The notes under the pieces are model-generated. The model saw nothing but the letters and a program-made list of their open reading frames with translations. It was not told where the DNA came from and made no database searches. From Anaerolineaceae bacterium UBA6801 (GTDB lineage Bacteria > Chloroflexota > Anaerolineae > Anaerolineales > Anaerolineaceae), in NCBI GenBank assembly GCA_002452315.1, contig DKFH01000015.1, positions 1-7,047 on the forward strand: 7,047 bases of DNA. Direction: 5' to 3'. Shown one piece after another: positions 1-6,120 of this stretch. The first letter of the stretch is position 1, and each line of letters opens with the position of its first letter. Position numbers and translations under genes: made by a program.

Positions 1-3000
1 GGTTCGCCTTCGGTTTCACTGATGACGAATGCGGGCATGTCCTTCAACAGCCCCTTACCGCGTATTCAGCAAAGCGTGCGGCAGGATCGGCCTTATACGA
101 TGACCGTCAGGGTGGTTGAAAGCGGGATGATCACCTCGGTGAGCCTGCCCTACCTTGTGGACCAGGCCGGATTGCCCGGGCAGAAGATTCTTACGCTTGA
201 ACTGCAAAACCCGGATCAGGGTGGGGATGTGTGGACCAGCAGTATCCTCTCATCCTTTGCCCCTGGCGAAGATGTGCGCGGTGGATCGTATGAGTTTGTC
301 CTATCTTCACCCATGCGGGTTGAAGCAGGTCAGAACCTGGTGGTCTCATTGGCGACTGAGCAGGCAGGTGTTCAACTGGTGCCCCAGGCCCCAGCCCCGG
401 CACATGAGAGCAGTTGGGATGACGCCATCCCCTATCCTGTAGATGGGTTCAGCCCCTATAGCGAGTGGGGCGGTATTTATCGGGGGGATCTGAATTTTGA
501 AATGTATTGGGCCGATGACCACAATAAGCTGGCACGCTTTGAGACCATCCTTGACCAGGCGGACTACATCTTCATCACCTCAAACCGGCAGTGGGGAACG
601 ACCACCCGCGTGCCTGAACGCTACCTGCTAACGACCTATTATTACCGGCACCTGCTGGGCTGCCCGGCGGAGGAAGATCTCCTGTGGTGTTACAGTGTGG
701 CTGAGCCCGGCATGTTCTCGGGGACATTAGGGTTTGAATTAGCGGCGGTTTTTCAGTCCAATCCCAATTTGGGGCCCCTGGAATTCAATACGCAGTTTGC
801 CGAAGAAGCCTTCACGGTTTATGATCACCCCAAGGTGTTGATCTTCAGGAAAACAGCGGAATATGACTCCATTGCAGTTCGGGAGCGGTTGCGCTCGGTT
901 GATTTGAGCAAGGTGGTGTACTTCACCCCGGGTGAGGCTGCCAGCTACCGGGGTCCAGACCCTGAGCAATTCAACGAACCGACGTCTAACCTGATGCTCC
1001 CGGCAGACCGGCTGGCGGAGCAGCAGGCGGGAGGGACCTGGTCTGAATTGTTTGACCGGGATAGCAAAATCAACACCTCACCCTTGGCCGCCACCCTTGT
1101 GTTTTATGGGTTTGTGCTGGTTTTGGGATGGATCAGCTTTCCGCTGGTGCGCCTGGCGCTGCCTGGTTTGGCAGATCGGGGTTATCCGTTAGCCAAATTG
1201 GTGGGATTGTTGCTGCTGGCGTTTTTTGTGTGGATTCTTGGCTCTCTGGGTGTGCCTGTGACGCGCCAATTAATCTGGTGGGTGCTGCTTGGGCTGGTTG
1301 TGGTGGGCGGCCTCCTGTTTTTCCTGCAGCGCAAGGCGATTTGGCAATCGATTAAGACAGAATGGCGCTATTACCTGATGGTTGAGGTCCTGGGGTTGAT
1401 CGCCTTCGTTCTGTTTTTGCTGGTACGTATCGGCAACCCGGATTTATGGCACCCATTCAAGGGCGGCGAAAAGCCGATGGACTTTTCATACCTGAATGCC
1501 GTCATCAAGAGCACGACTTTTCCGCCTTACGACCCGTGGTTTGCAGGCGGGTATATTAATTATTATTATTATGGTTTTGTGATCGTGGGCATGCCGATCA
1601 AGCTGCTGGGCATCAACCCAGCGGTGGCGTATAACCTGATACTGCCGTTATGGTACAGCCTGTTGATCCTGGGTGCGTTTTCCGTGGGATGGAACCTTTA
1701 CCAGGGTATTCCGCGGCCGCGAGCACTGCGTGCAGGGGAGCGAAAGGGTACGCTGGGGGCAGCCTTTGGTGCCGGCTTGGTCACGGCGGTCTTGCTGGCT
1801 GTGTTGGGAAATTTGGGTACAGTCAGGCTGATCTTGAATGGCTTCCAGCGGATCGCAGCTGGCGGTATGGTGATCGATGAAGCCTCCCTGGGGCAGCAGA
1901 TCAGCTGGACCCTCCAGGGTTTGGCCCAGTTCTTACAGGGGACCCGCCTACCGTTTTACCCTGGGGATTGGTATTGGTTCCCCAGCCGGGTTATTCCCGG
2001 GGAGCCGATCACGGAATTCCCTTACTTCACATTTATTTATGCCGATTTACATGCCCACCTGATCGCATTCCCAATCACGGTATTGGCAGTCAGTTGGGGC
2101 CTTTCAGTTGTCCAGAACAAAGGCCGCTGGGGTGAGCAGGACGGACGCTGGCGCGTTTTGGGGCTGGCGGTCAGCTTCTTCCTGGGCGGGCTGACGATCG
2201 GCGCGCTGCGGCCGACCAATACCTGGGACTTTTACACCTATCTCGTTTTTGCCTCGGCAACCCTGTTCTACAGCATCACCAAACACCATCAACCGCGCTT
2301 GAAGCTAAATTTTTCCGGTGCTGAATGGGTTGAGAAGATCGCCGCCGGGATCGGTGCGGTTTTGGGTTTGGTGTTATTGTCATTGTGGCTGTATCAGCCC
2401 TTTACGTACTGGTTTGGGCAGGCCTATACACGGGTAGATATTTGGGAGGGCAGCCGGACGCCCCTGAATTCGTATTTCACCCATTGGGGTTTGTTTCTGT
2501 TCATCATCGTGAGTTGGATGGCCTGGGAAACTTATCACTGGATGAAAACAACGCCTGTGTCGGCCTTAGAGAAACTCCGGCCTTACAAATCCTGGTTGAC
2601 TACCATTCTGATTATCTTTGTATTGGTTATTGTGCTCTTTTTGGTGATGGGCGTGCCGGTGGGGATCATTGCACTGCCTTTGGGGGTGTGGGTGGTGGTC
2701 TTGATGCTGCGGCCTGGCCGTTCGGATAGCGGGCGGTTTCACCTGTTTATGATTGGGACAGCACTCACCCTAACGTTGGCTGTTGAACTGGTCTACCTGC
2801 CCGGGGATATCGGCCGGATGAATTCAGTGTTCAAGTTTTACTTGCAAGCCTGGATTTTGTTCGCGCTTTCTGCCGGGGTGTGCCTGGTGTGGCTGCTGAA
2901 ATCCCTGCGTTACTGGCGGAACCGGTTGGTATTTTTCTGGCAGTTAGGTCTGTTCTTACTGGTGGTCTCTGCCGCGTTGTTTACCGTGATGGGCACAACG

Positions 3001-3513
3001 GATAAAATCAATGACCGCATGGCGCCGAATGCTCCCCAAGGCTTGGACGGCATGAGCTACATGGCATATGCTACATATTATGACATGGGCTTTGAAATGC
3101 GCCTTGTGGAGGATTATTTTGCCATCCGCTGGATGCAGGATCATGTTGAGGGGTCCCCGGTTATCCTGGAGGGCCAGGCGTATGAGTACCGCTGGGGCAA
3201 TCGGTTCACAATTTATACTGGCTTGCCGGGGGTTGTGGGGTGGAACTGGCATCAACGGCAACAGCGGGCTGTGCTGCGGAACAATGTGGTTCAGGAACGG
3301 GTGAACCGGGTAGACACTTTCTACACTACGGAAGATATCACCTATGCCGTTGATTTTCTCCAGGCTTATGATGTGGCGTATATCGTGGTCGGTCAGCTAG
3401 AGCAAGCCTTTTATCCCGGGCCAGGCCTGGATAAGTTTGAAACCTATGACGGTCAGCTGTGGGACGCCGTTTACCGTGTGGGCAGCACGACCATCTATGC
3501 GGTGCGTAAATAA
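1..3513 (+). CDS. DUF2298 (Chlor_Arch_YYY-type) multi-pass membrane protein, 5' end missing
   Basis: Large integral membrane protein of unknown biochemical activity, probably a GT-C-like enzyme of envelope glycosylation (inference). The frame is open to base 1 with no stop, so the ATG at 22 is probably not the true start; residue numbers below count from it. Residues 1-350 are soluble and probably extracytoplasmic: a beta-rich part, then a segment with SNR (187-189), VPERYLLTT (197-205) and AEEAFTVYDHPKVLIFRK, typical of tails of Chloroflexi GT39/ArnT-like proteins. From about 357 roughly 15 hydrophobic segments follow. DUF2298 hallmarks are GEKPMDF (482-488), PPYDPW (501-506), INYYYYG (512-518), FPYFTFIYADLHAHL (666-680), RPTNTWDF (730-737) and GRMNSVFKFY (931-940). 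Residues 993-1163 form a soluble tail with AIRWMQ, PVILEG and TGLPGVVGWNWH (1066-1077). Stop TAA at 3511-3513. The family assignment is firm; the function is not known. Confidence 0.94.
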   Translation, partial: GSPSVSLMTNAGMSFNSPLPRIQQSVRQDRPYTMTVRVVESGMITSVSLPYLVDQAGLPGQKILTLELQNPDQGGDVWTSSILSSFAPGEDVRGGSYEFVLSSPMRVEAGQNLVVSLATEQAGVQLVPQAPAPAHESSWDDAIPYPVDGFSPYSEWGGIYRGDLNFEMYWADDHNKLARFETILDQADYIFITSNRQWGTTTRVPERYLLTTYYYRHLLGCPAEEDLLWCYSVAEPGMFSGTLGFELAAVFQSNPNLGPLEFNTQFAEEAFTVYDHPKVLIFRKTAEYDSIAVRERLRSVDLSKVVYFTPGEAASYRGPDPEQFNEPTSNLMLPADRLAEQQAGGTWSELFDRDSKINTSPLAATLVFYGFVLVLGWISFPLVRLALPGLADRGYPLAKLVGLLLLAFFVWILGSLGVPVTRQLIWWVLLGLVVVGGLLFFLQRKAIWQSIKTEWRYYLMVEVLGLIAFVLFLLVRIGNPDLWHPFKGGEKPMDFSYLNAVIKSTTFPPYDPWFAGGYINYYYYGFVIVGMPIKLLGINPAVAYNLILPLWYSLLILGAFSVGWNLYQGIPRPRALRAGERKGTLGAAFGAGLVTAVLLAVLGNLGTVRLILNGFQRIAAGGMVIDEASLGQQISWTLQGLAQFLQGTRLPFYPGDWYWFPSRVIPGEPITEFPYFTFIYADLHAHLIAFPITVLAVSWGLSVVQNKGRWGEQDGRWRVLGLAVSFFLGGLTIGALRPTNTWDFYTYLVFASATLFYSITKHHQPRLKLNFSGAEWVEKIAAGIGAVLGLVLLSLWLYQPFTYWFGQAYTRVDIWEGSRTPLNSYFTHWGLFLFIIVSWMAWETYHWMKTTPVSALEKLRPYKSWLTTILIIFVLVIVLFLVMGVPVGIIALPLGVWVVVLMLRPGRSDSGRFHLFMIGTALTLTLAVELVYLPGDIGRMNSVFKFYLQAWILFALSAGVCLVWLLKSLRYWRNRLVFFWQLGLFLLVVSAALFTVMGTTDKINDRMAPNAPQGLDGMSYMAYATYYDMGFEMRLVEDYFAIRWMQDHVEGSPVILEGQAYEYRWGNRFTIYTGLPGVVGWNWHQRQQRAVLRNNVVQERVNRVDTFYTTEDITYAVDFLQAYDVAYIVVGQLEQAFYPGPGLDKFETYDGQLWDAVYRVGSTTIYAVRK

Positions 3514-3528
3514 CCGCCGATATCCACT

Positions 3529-3546
3529 TTCTTGACTGCACAAGAA
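3529..3546. promoter_or_regulatory. 18-bp inverted repeat (possible operator)
   Basis: The sequence TTCTTG-ACTGCA-CAAGAA is a perfect 6-bp dyad with a 6-nt centre, lying 15 nt after the DUF2298 stop codon. It covers the TTGACT hexamer proposed as a -35 box at 3532-3537, a position where a bound dimeric regulator would affect RNA polymerase. A 6-bp dyad can easily arise by chance in a 208-nt gap. No regulator gene is in the window. Confidence 0.3.
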
Positions 3547-3564
3547 CCAGCGGACAAGTATAAT
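3532..3564 (+). promoter_or_regulatory. Candidate sigma-70-type promoter for the downstream operon
   Basis: A perfect -10 hexamer TATAAT sits at 3559-3564, with TTGACT (5 of 6 to consensus) at 3532-3537. The spacer is 21 nt, longer than the usual 16-18, so either the promoter is weak or activator-dependent, or the -35 match is accidental. There is no TGn extended -10. A start near base 3571 would give a leader of about 150 nt before the GT-like gene. Its place in the only intergenic gap of the window supports the call. Confidence 0.5.
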
Positions 3565-3590
3565 ATTGAATGTGGGTTTGATCGTGATGG

Positions 3591-3616
3591 TCTGGATGGC
3601 CAGCTTGTGATCCAGA
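3591..3616 (+). promoter_or_regulatory. Inverted repeat / leader hairpin (7-bp stem, 12-nt loop)
   Basis: TCTGGAT (3591-3597) pairs perfectly with ATCCAGA (3610-3616) around a 12-nt loop. If transcription starts near 3571, this would form a hairpin early in the leader of the GT-like gene. No T-run follows on either strand (AAAAC follows on +), so it does not look like an intrinsic terminator for the DUF2298 gene. The 8-mer GGATGGCC in this element (3594-3601) recurs at 3646-3653. Its function is unknown and chance is possible. Confidence 0.35.
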
Positions 3617-3632
3617 AAACATCTTGCATAAT
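3605..3632 (+). promoter_or_regulatory. Second, weaker promoter candidate
   Basis: TTGTGA (3605-3610, 4 of 6 to TTGACA) and CATAAT (3627-3632, 5 of 6 to TATAAT) are separated by 16 nt, a better spacing than the upstream candidate but with poorer hexamers. The -35 overlaps the 3' half of the inverted repeat at 3591-3616, so the two readings compete. Low confidence without transcript data. Confidence 0.25.
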
Positions 3633-3690
3633 AGCGGTCGGTGACGGATGGCCGGTAATGTGTGAGATGTGATGTGTAAGCAATGCAGTC

Positions 3691-3729
3691 ATGAAAAACA
3701 CAGACGAAATGCAGCAGACTTATGGATAA
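3691..3729 (+). other. 12-codon upstream ORF overlapping the GT-like start
   Basis: ATG at 3691 opens a 12-codon frame reading MKNTDEMQQTYG and ending in TAA at 3727-3729. It overlaps the first codons of the GT-like gene (ATG 3722) in a different frame. Termination just past that start would allow translational coupling, which is of note because the GT-like gene has no clear Shine-Dalgarno sequence. The short ORF itself also lacks a good ribosome binding site, so it may be fortuitous. Confidence 0.15.
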
Positions 3730-5422
3730 TCGAAGCAATTCAACACAGCACGGGATCATCATAGTGGGGGCGTTTATTGTTGCTTTAGCCTTTCGGTTAA
3801 TCCGCCTGGGGGTTTTGGCTTTAGGCAACCAGGAAGCGGCGCTCGCCTTGCAAGCGCTGGCTATTGCCAGGGGTGAGCAAACCGTGTTTGGAGGCGTTCA
3901 TGCCTATGTGGGGTTGACGGGTTTGCCGTTTTATTTGTTGACAACATCTAATTTTCTGGCTCGCTTTTGGCCAGCCGTCATCGGCGCGCTGATTGTCTTT
4001 ATTCCCTTCCTGTTTGCTAAAATTATTGGGTGGCGGCCGGCGGTCCTGGCTGCTTTTGTTTTGGCGGTGACGCCTGAAATGGTTGGCCTGGCGCGGATCA
4101 TCGGTTCGCCGATGATGGCGCTGGTGTTCCTGTTGCTGGCAGCAGGATTTTGGCTGGCGCGGAAGCCGACTTTGGCCGGAATCAGCCTGGGATTGGGGCT
4201 GATGAGCGGTCCGAGTTTCTGGCTGGGTGTGGTAATCCTCGGGTCCAGCCTGGTGCTTGCTGAGAGGTTGTTTGGCGTGCGTGAGGTTTTCATCCGCCAG
4301 CCGATTGAGACACCGAAAGCCTTTTGGACGCGCTTTGGCCTTGGCCTGGCGATAACACTGCTGCTGGTGGGGACGGGGTTTTTCATGGCCCCCAGCGGAT
4401 TGAGTGGCATTTTTGCGGGTTTGTTTGAGTTCATCCTCGGTTTTGGAGGACCGCGTTCAGCACCATGGGGCTGGGCGGCATTTGCGCTACTGGTTTATTG
4501 CGCAGGGGCGGTCATTTTTGGCTTGTGGGGCGGAATTCGGGGCGTGCTGATCAACAGCAAGCTGGATATGTTCCTGCTGGTTTGGGCGCTGTTGGGGTTG
4601 GTTGTGATTACCCTGTATCCCGGCAGCGGAGCGCCAGAGGTGATTTGGGTCTCGTTGCCGCTGTGGATTCTAGCTGCCCGGGTGGTGTCCTTTGCGTGGC
4701 GGAAGCCAGAAAAATCGAAGCTGGTGGTGGCCATCACCACGGTGATGGTGATTGTGGTGGCGGCCTTCATGGCGCTGTCCCTGCGCACGCTGGTCAGCCC
4801 GACATTACCACCGGACCAGCAATTGAATTACCTGATTGCGCTGGGGGGCGGCGCAGTGCTGGTAGTGGCAATCATCCTGCTGGTCAGCTATGGCTGGTCA
4901 GAAACCACCGCCCGAACAGGTTTGCTGCTGGGGGTGGGGCTGGTGCTTTTAGCGGGGATGGTCTCTGTGAGTGTGAACTCAACCGGCATCGGGTCCGAGA
5001 CGCCCTTTGAGCTGTGGCATCTGGATGAAGGTGTTGTAATGCCTGAATGGGTGCAGGTCACCATCGACCGCACGCTGGTGTGGAATGCGCGCAGGTCGCA
5101 GCCTGTTGGACTGGTCGTATCAGAGCTGGATACGCCTGGACTGCGCTGGGCCTTGCATCGCTACGAACCGCTTAAATTTTTGCCTTTTTTGCCACAGCAA
5201 TCACAACCGGGCATTTTACTCACCCCTATGGGGACAATTCCGGAGATCTCGTACGGGTACCAGGGGCAAAGCCTGGTGTGGATGCGCTCCGTACCCTGGC
5301 GGGAGTTGGCGCCGAGCCAATACCTGACCTGGCTGATCACCCGCGAGGTACCGACCATTCCGCAGGCATTGATCCTGTGGGTGCGGACTGACCTGATGCC
5401 GGGCGGTGAAATCGTTCAATAA
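3722..5422 (+). CDS. GT39/Agl23-like (TIGR03663-type) membrane protein
   Basis: A 566-residue polytopic membrane protein, probably a GT-C-fold glycosyltransferase or a relative acting on lipid-linked sugars at the outer face of the membrane (family-based inference). A short polar N-terminus (1-10) precedes the first helix (about 11-29). The first extracytoplasmic loop carries NQEAALALQALAIARGE (36-52), aligned with the GT-C acidic DE loop, then helices with ARFWPAVIGAL (80-90) and LAVTPEMVGLARIIGSP (114-130), a typical PMT_2/GT39 core pattern. Further helices run to about 415. Residues 420-566 are a soluble, probably extracytoplasmic tail with LRWALHRYEP (around 475). The usual Asp of the DE pair is Gln here (N36-Q37-E38), so activity is uncertain. 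ATG 3722 is the first possible start after an in-frame TGA at 3692; no clear Shine-Dalgarno precedes it. It follows the DUF2298 gene, its usual partner. Confidence 0.83.
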   Translation: MDNRSNSTQHGIIIVGAFIVALAFRLIRLGVLALGNQEAALALQALAIARGEQTVFGGVHAYVGLTGLPFYLLTTSNFLARFWPAVIGALIVFIPFLFAKIIGWRPAVLAAFVLAVTPEMVGLARIIGSPMMALVFLLLAAGFWLARKPTLAGISLGLGLMSGPSFWLGVVILGSSLVLAERLFGVREVFIRQPIETPKAFWTRFGLGLAITLLLVGTGFFMAPSGLSGIFAGLFEFILGFGGPRSAPWGWAAFALLVYCAGAVIFGLWGGIRGVLINSKLDMFLLVWALLGLVVITLYPGSGAPEVIWVSLPLWILAARVVSFAWRKPEKSKLVVAITTVMVIVVAAFMALSLRTLVSPTLPPDQQLNYLIALGGGAVLVVAIILLVSYGWSETTARTGLLLGVGLVLLAGMVSVSVNSTGIGSETPFELWHLDEGVVMPEWVQVTIDRTLVWNARRSQPVGLVVSELDTPGLRWALHRYEPLKFLPFLPQQSQPGILLTPMGTIPEISYGYQGQSLVWMRSVPWRELAPSQYLTWLITREVPTIPQALILWVRTDLMPGGEIVQ

Positions 5423-5429
5423 TTGAGAC

Positions 5430-5433
5430 AGGA
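5430..5433 (+). promoter_or_regulatory. Ribosome binding site of cmk
   Basis: AGGA lies 6 nt before the ATG at 5440, inside the 17-nt gap after the GT-like stop codon (5420-5422). It supports this start and independent initiation on a shared transcript. Confidence 0.7.
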
Positions 5434-5439
5434 AAAAAT

Positions 5440-6120
5440 ATGGGATTACCTACCACCATTGCCATTGATGGGCCGGCTGCTTCGGGTAAGTCGACCCTGG
5501 GAGCCCTGTTGGCTAAAGCGCTGGGCTATCTTTATTTTGATACCGGGGTGATGTACCGCGCGGTGACCCTGGCTATGCTGCAAGCAGGCCTGGACATTAA
5601 CGACGAAGAAGCTATCGGCGCATTGGCGGAAAAAGTCCACATAGATATCCGTCCGCCCAGTGTTGATGACGGACGGGACGTTGACGTGCTACTGGATGGG
5701 CAGGATGTGACCTGGGAAATTCGGTCAGATGCGGTCAATGACTATGTCTCACCTGTCTCGGTGTATGCTGCTGTCAGAAAAGCGATGACCGAGCAGCAAC
5801 GGCGCATTGCCAAGGACAATAAGGTGGTGATGGTGGGGCGCGACATTGGCACCGTCGTGATGCCGGATGCTGATCTGAAAATCTACCTGGACGCATCTGT
5901 TGAAGTTCGTGCTCAACGGCGGCTTAAAGAAATGCTTGAAAGAGGTGAAGAATCGGATTATGAAGCCGTACTGCGCTCGCTGAGAAACCGCGATCAGATC
6001 GATTCCAGCCGGGAGATTGCGCCGTTAAAGGCGGCTGAAGACGCGGTAGTGATCTGCGCCGATGATTTAGGAATTCAGGACGTATTAGAAAAAGCAAAGG
6101 AGCTGGTATACCGTGTGTGA
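5440..6120 (+). CDS. cmk: Cytidylate kinase (CMP/dCMP kinase)
   Basis: Cytosolic nucleoside monophosphate kinase that transfers the gamma-phosphate of ATP to CMP or dCMP, giving CDP or dCDP for nucleotide and CDP-activated precursor synthesis. At 226 residues it is full length. The P-loop is GPAASGKST (11-19). DTGVMYRA (34-41) and IRSDAVNDYVSPVS (94-107) form the CMP-binding region, GRDIGTVVMPDADLKIYLDAS (133-153) is the core signature, and RAQRR (157-161) lies in the lid region. RNRDQIDSSR (182-191) supplies an Arg and Asp pair matching R181 and D185 of the E. coli enzyme (from memory). The usual late Asp-Thr/Ser segment reads CADD (206-209) here, a mild oddity away from the catalytic residues. 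AGGA supports the ATG. It sits 17 nt after the GT-like gene and overlaps the peptidase gene by 8 nt, so it is very probably in one operon. Confidence 0.97.
   Translation: MGLPTTIAIDGPAASGKSTLGALLAKALGYLYFDTGVMYRAVTLAMLQAGLDINDEEAIGALAEKVHIDIRPPSVDDGRDVDVLLDGQDVTWEIRSDAVNDYVSPVSVYAAVRKAMTEQQRRIAKDNKVVMVGRDIGTVVMPDADLKIYLDASVEVRAQRRLKEMLERGEESDYEAVLRSLRNRDQIDSSREIAPLKAAEDAVVICADDLGIQDVLEKAKELVYRV
6096..6102 (+). promoter_or_regulatory. Ribosome binding site fixing the GTG start of the C69 peptidase
   Basis: AAAGGAG, a strong Shine-Dalgarno match, lies within the last codons of cmk, 10 nt before the GTG at 6113. It decides the start of the peptidase gene, which has no in-frame ATG before Met54. 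Confidence 0.75.

Noticed and set aside
22..24. ATG at base 22 as the true start of the DUF2298 gene
   Set aside because: The frame is open upstream to the window edge, no Shine-Dalgarno precedes it (GGTTTCACTG), and the protein would begin within a soluble domain with no signal or membrane anchor.
1558..1575. TAT run as a microsatellite or phase-variable tract
   Set aside because: It encodes the conserved YYYY motif of the DUF2298 family. Gain or loss of units would be in frame and the protein motif explains it.
3591..3620. Intrinsic terminator for the DUF2298 gene
   Set aside because: A stem is present but it is only 7 bp with a 12-nt loop and is followed by AAAAC, not a T-run, on +; the minus strand also lacks a T-run.
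3658..3676. Tandem ATGTG repeats as a regulator site or mini-satellite
   Set aside because: Only three 5-nt copies with uneven spacing, within what low-complexity chance would give.
3397..3828. 143-codon minus-strand ORF across the intergenic gap
   Set aside because: Its composition is unlike a real protein, it overlaps the ends of two clear + strand genes, it has no recognisable motif, and two other minus-strand frames overlap it in the same stretch. It is a shadow frame.
3931..4434. 167-codon minus-strand ORF inside the GT-like gene
   Set aside because: Rich in Pro, Arg, Lys, Ser and Ala with no domain pattern, which is typical of the antisense of a hydrophobic coding region. The + frame has clear membrane-protein structure.
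4465..5010. 181-codon + strand ORF in another frame of the GT-like gene
   Set aside because: Gly/Ala/Arg-rich translation caused by frame-shifted reading of GC-rich codons; the main frame is continuous through this stretch.
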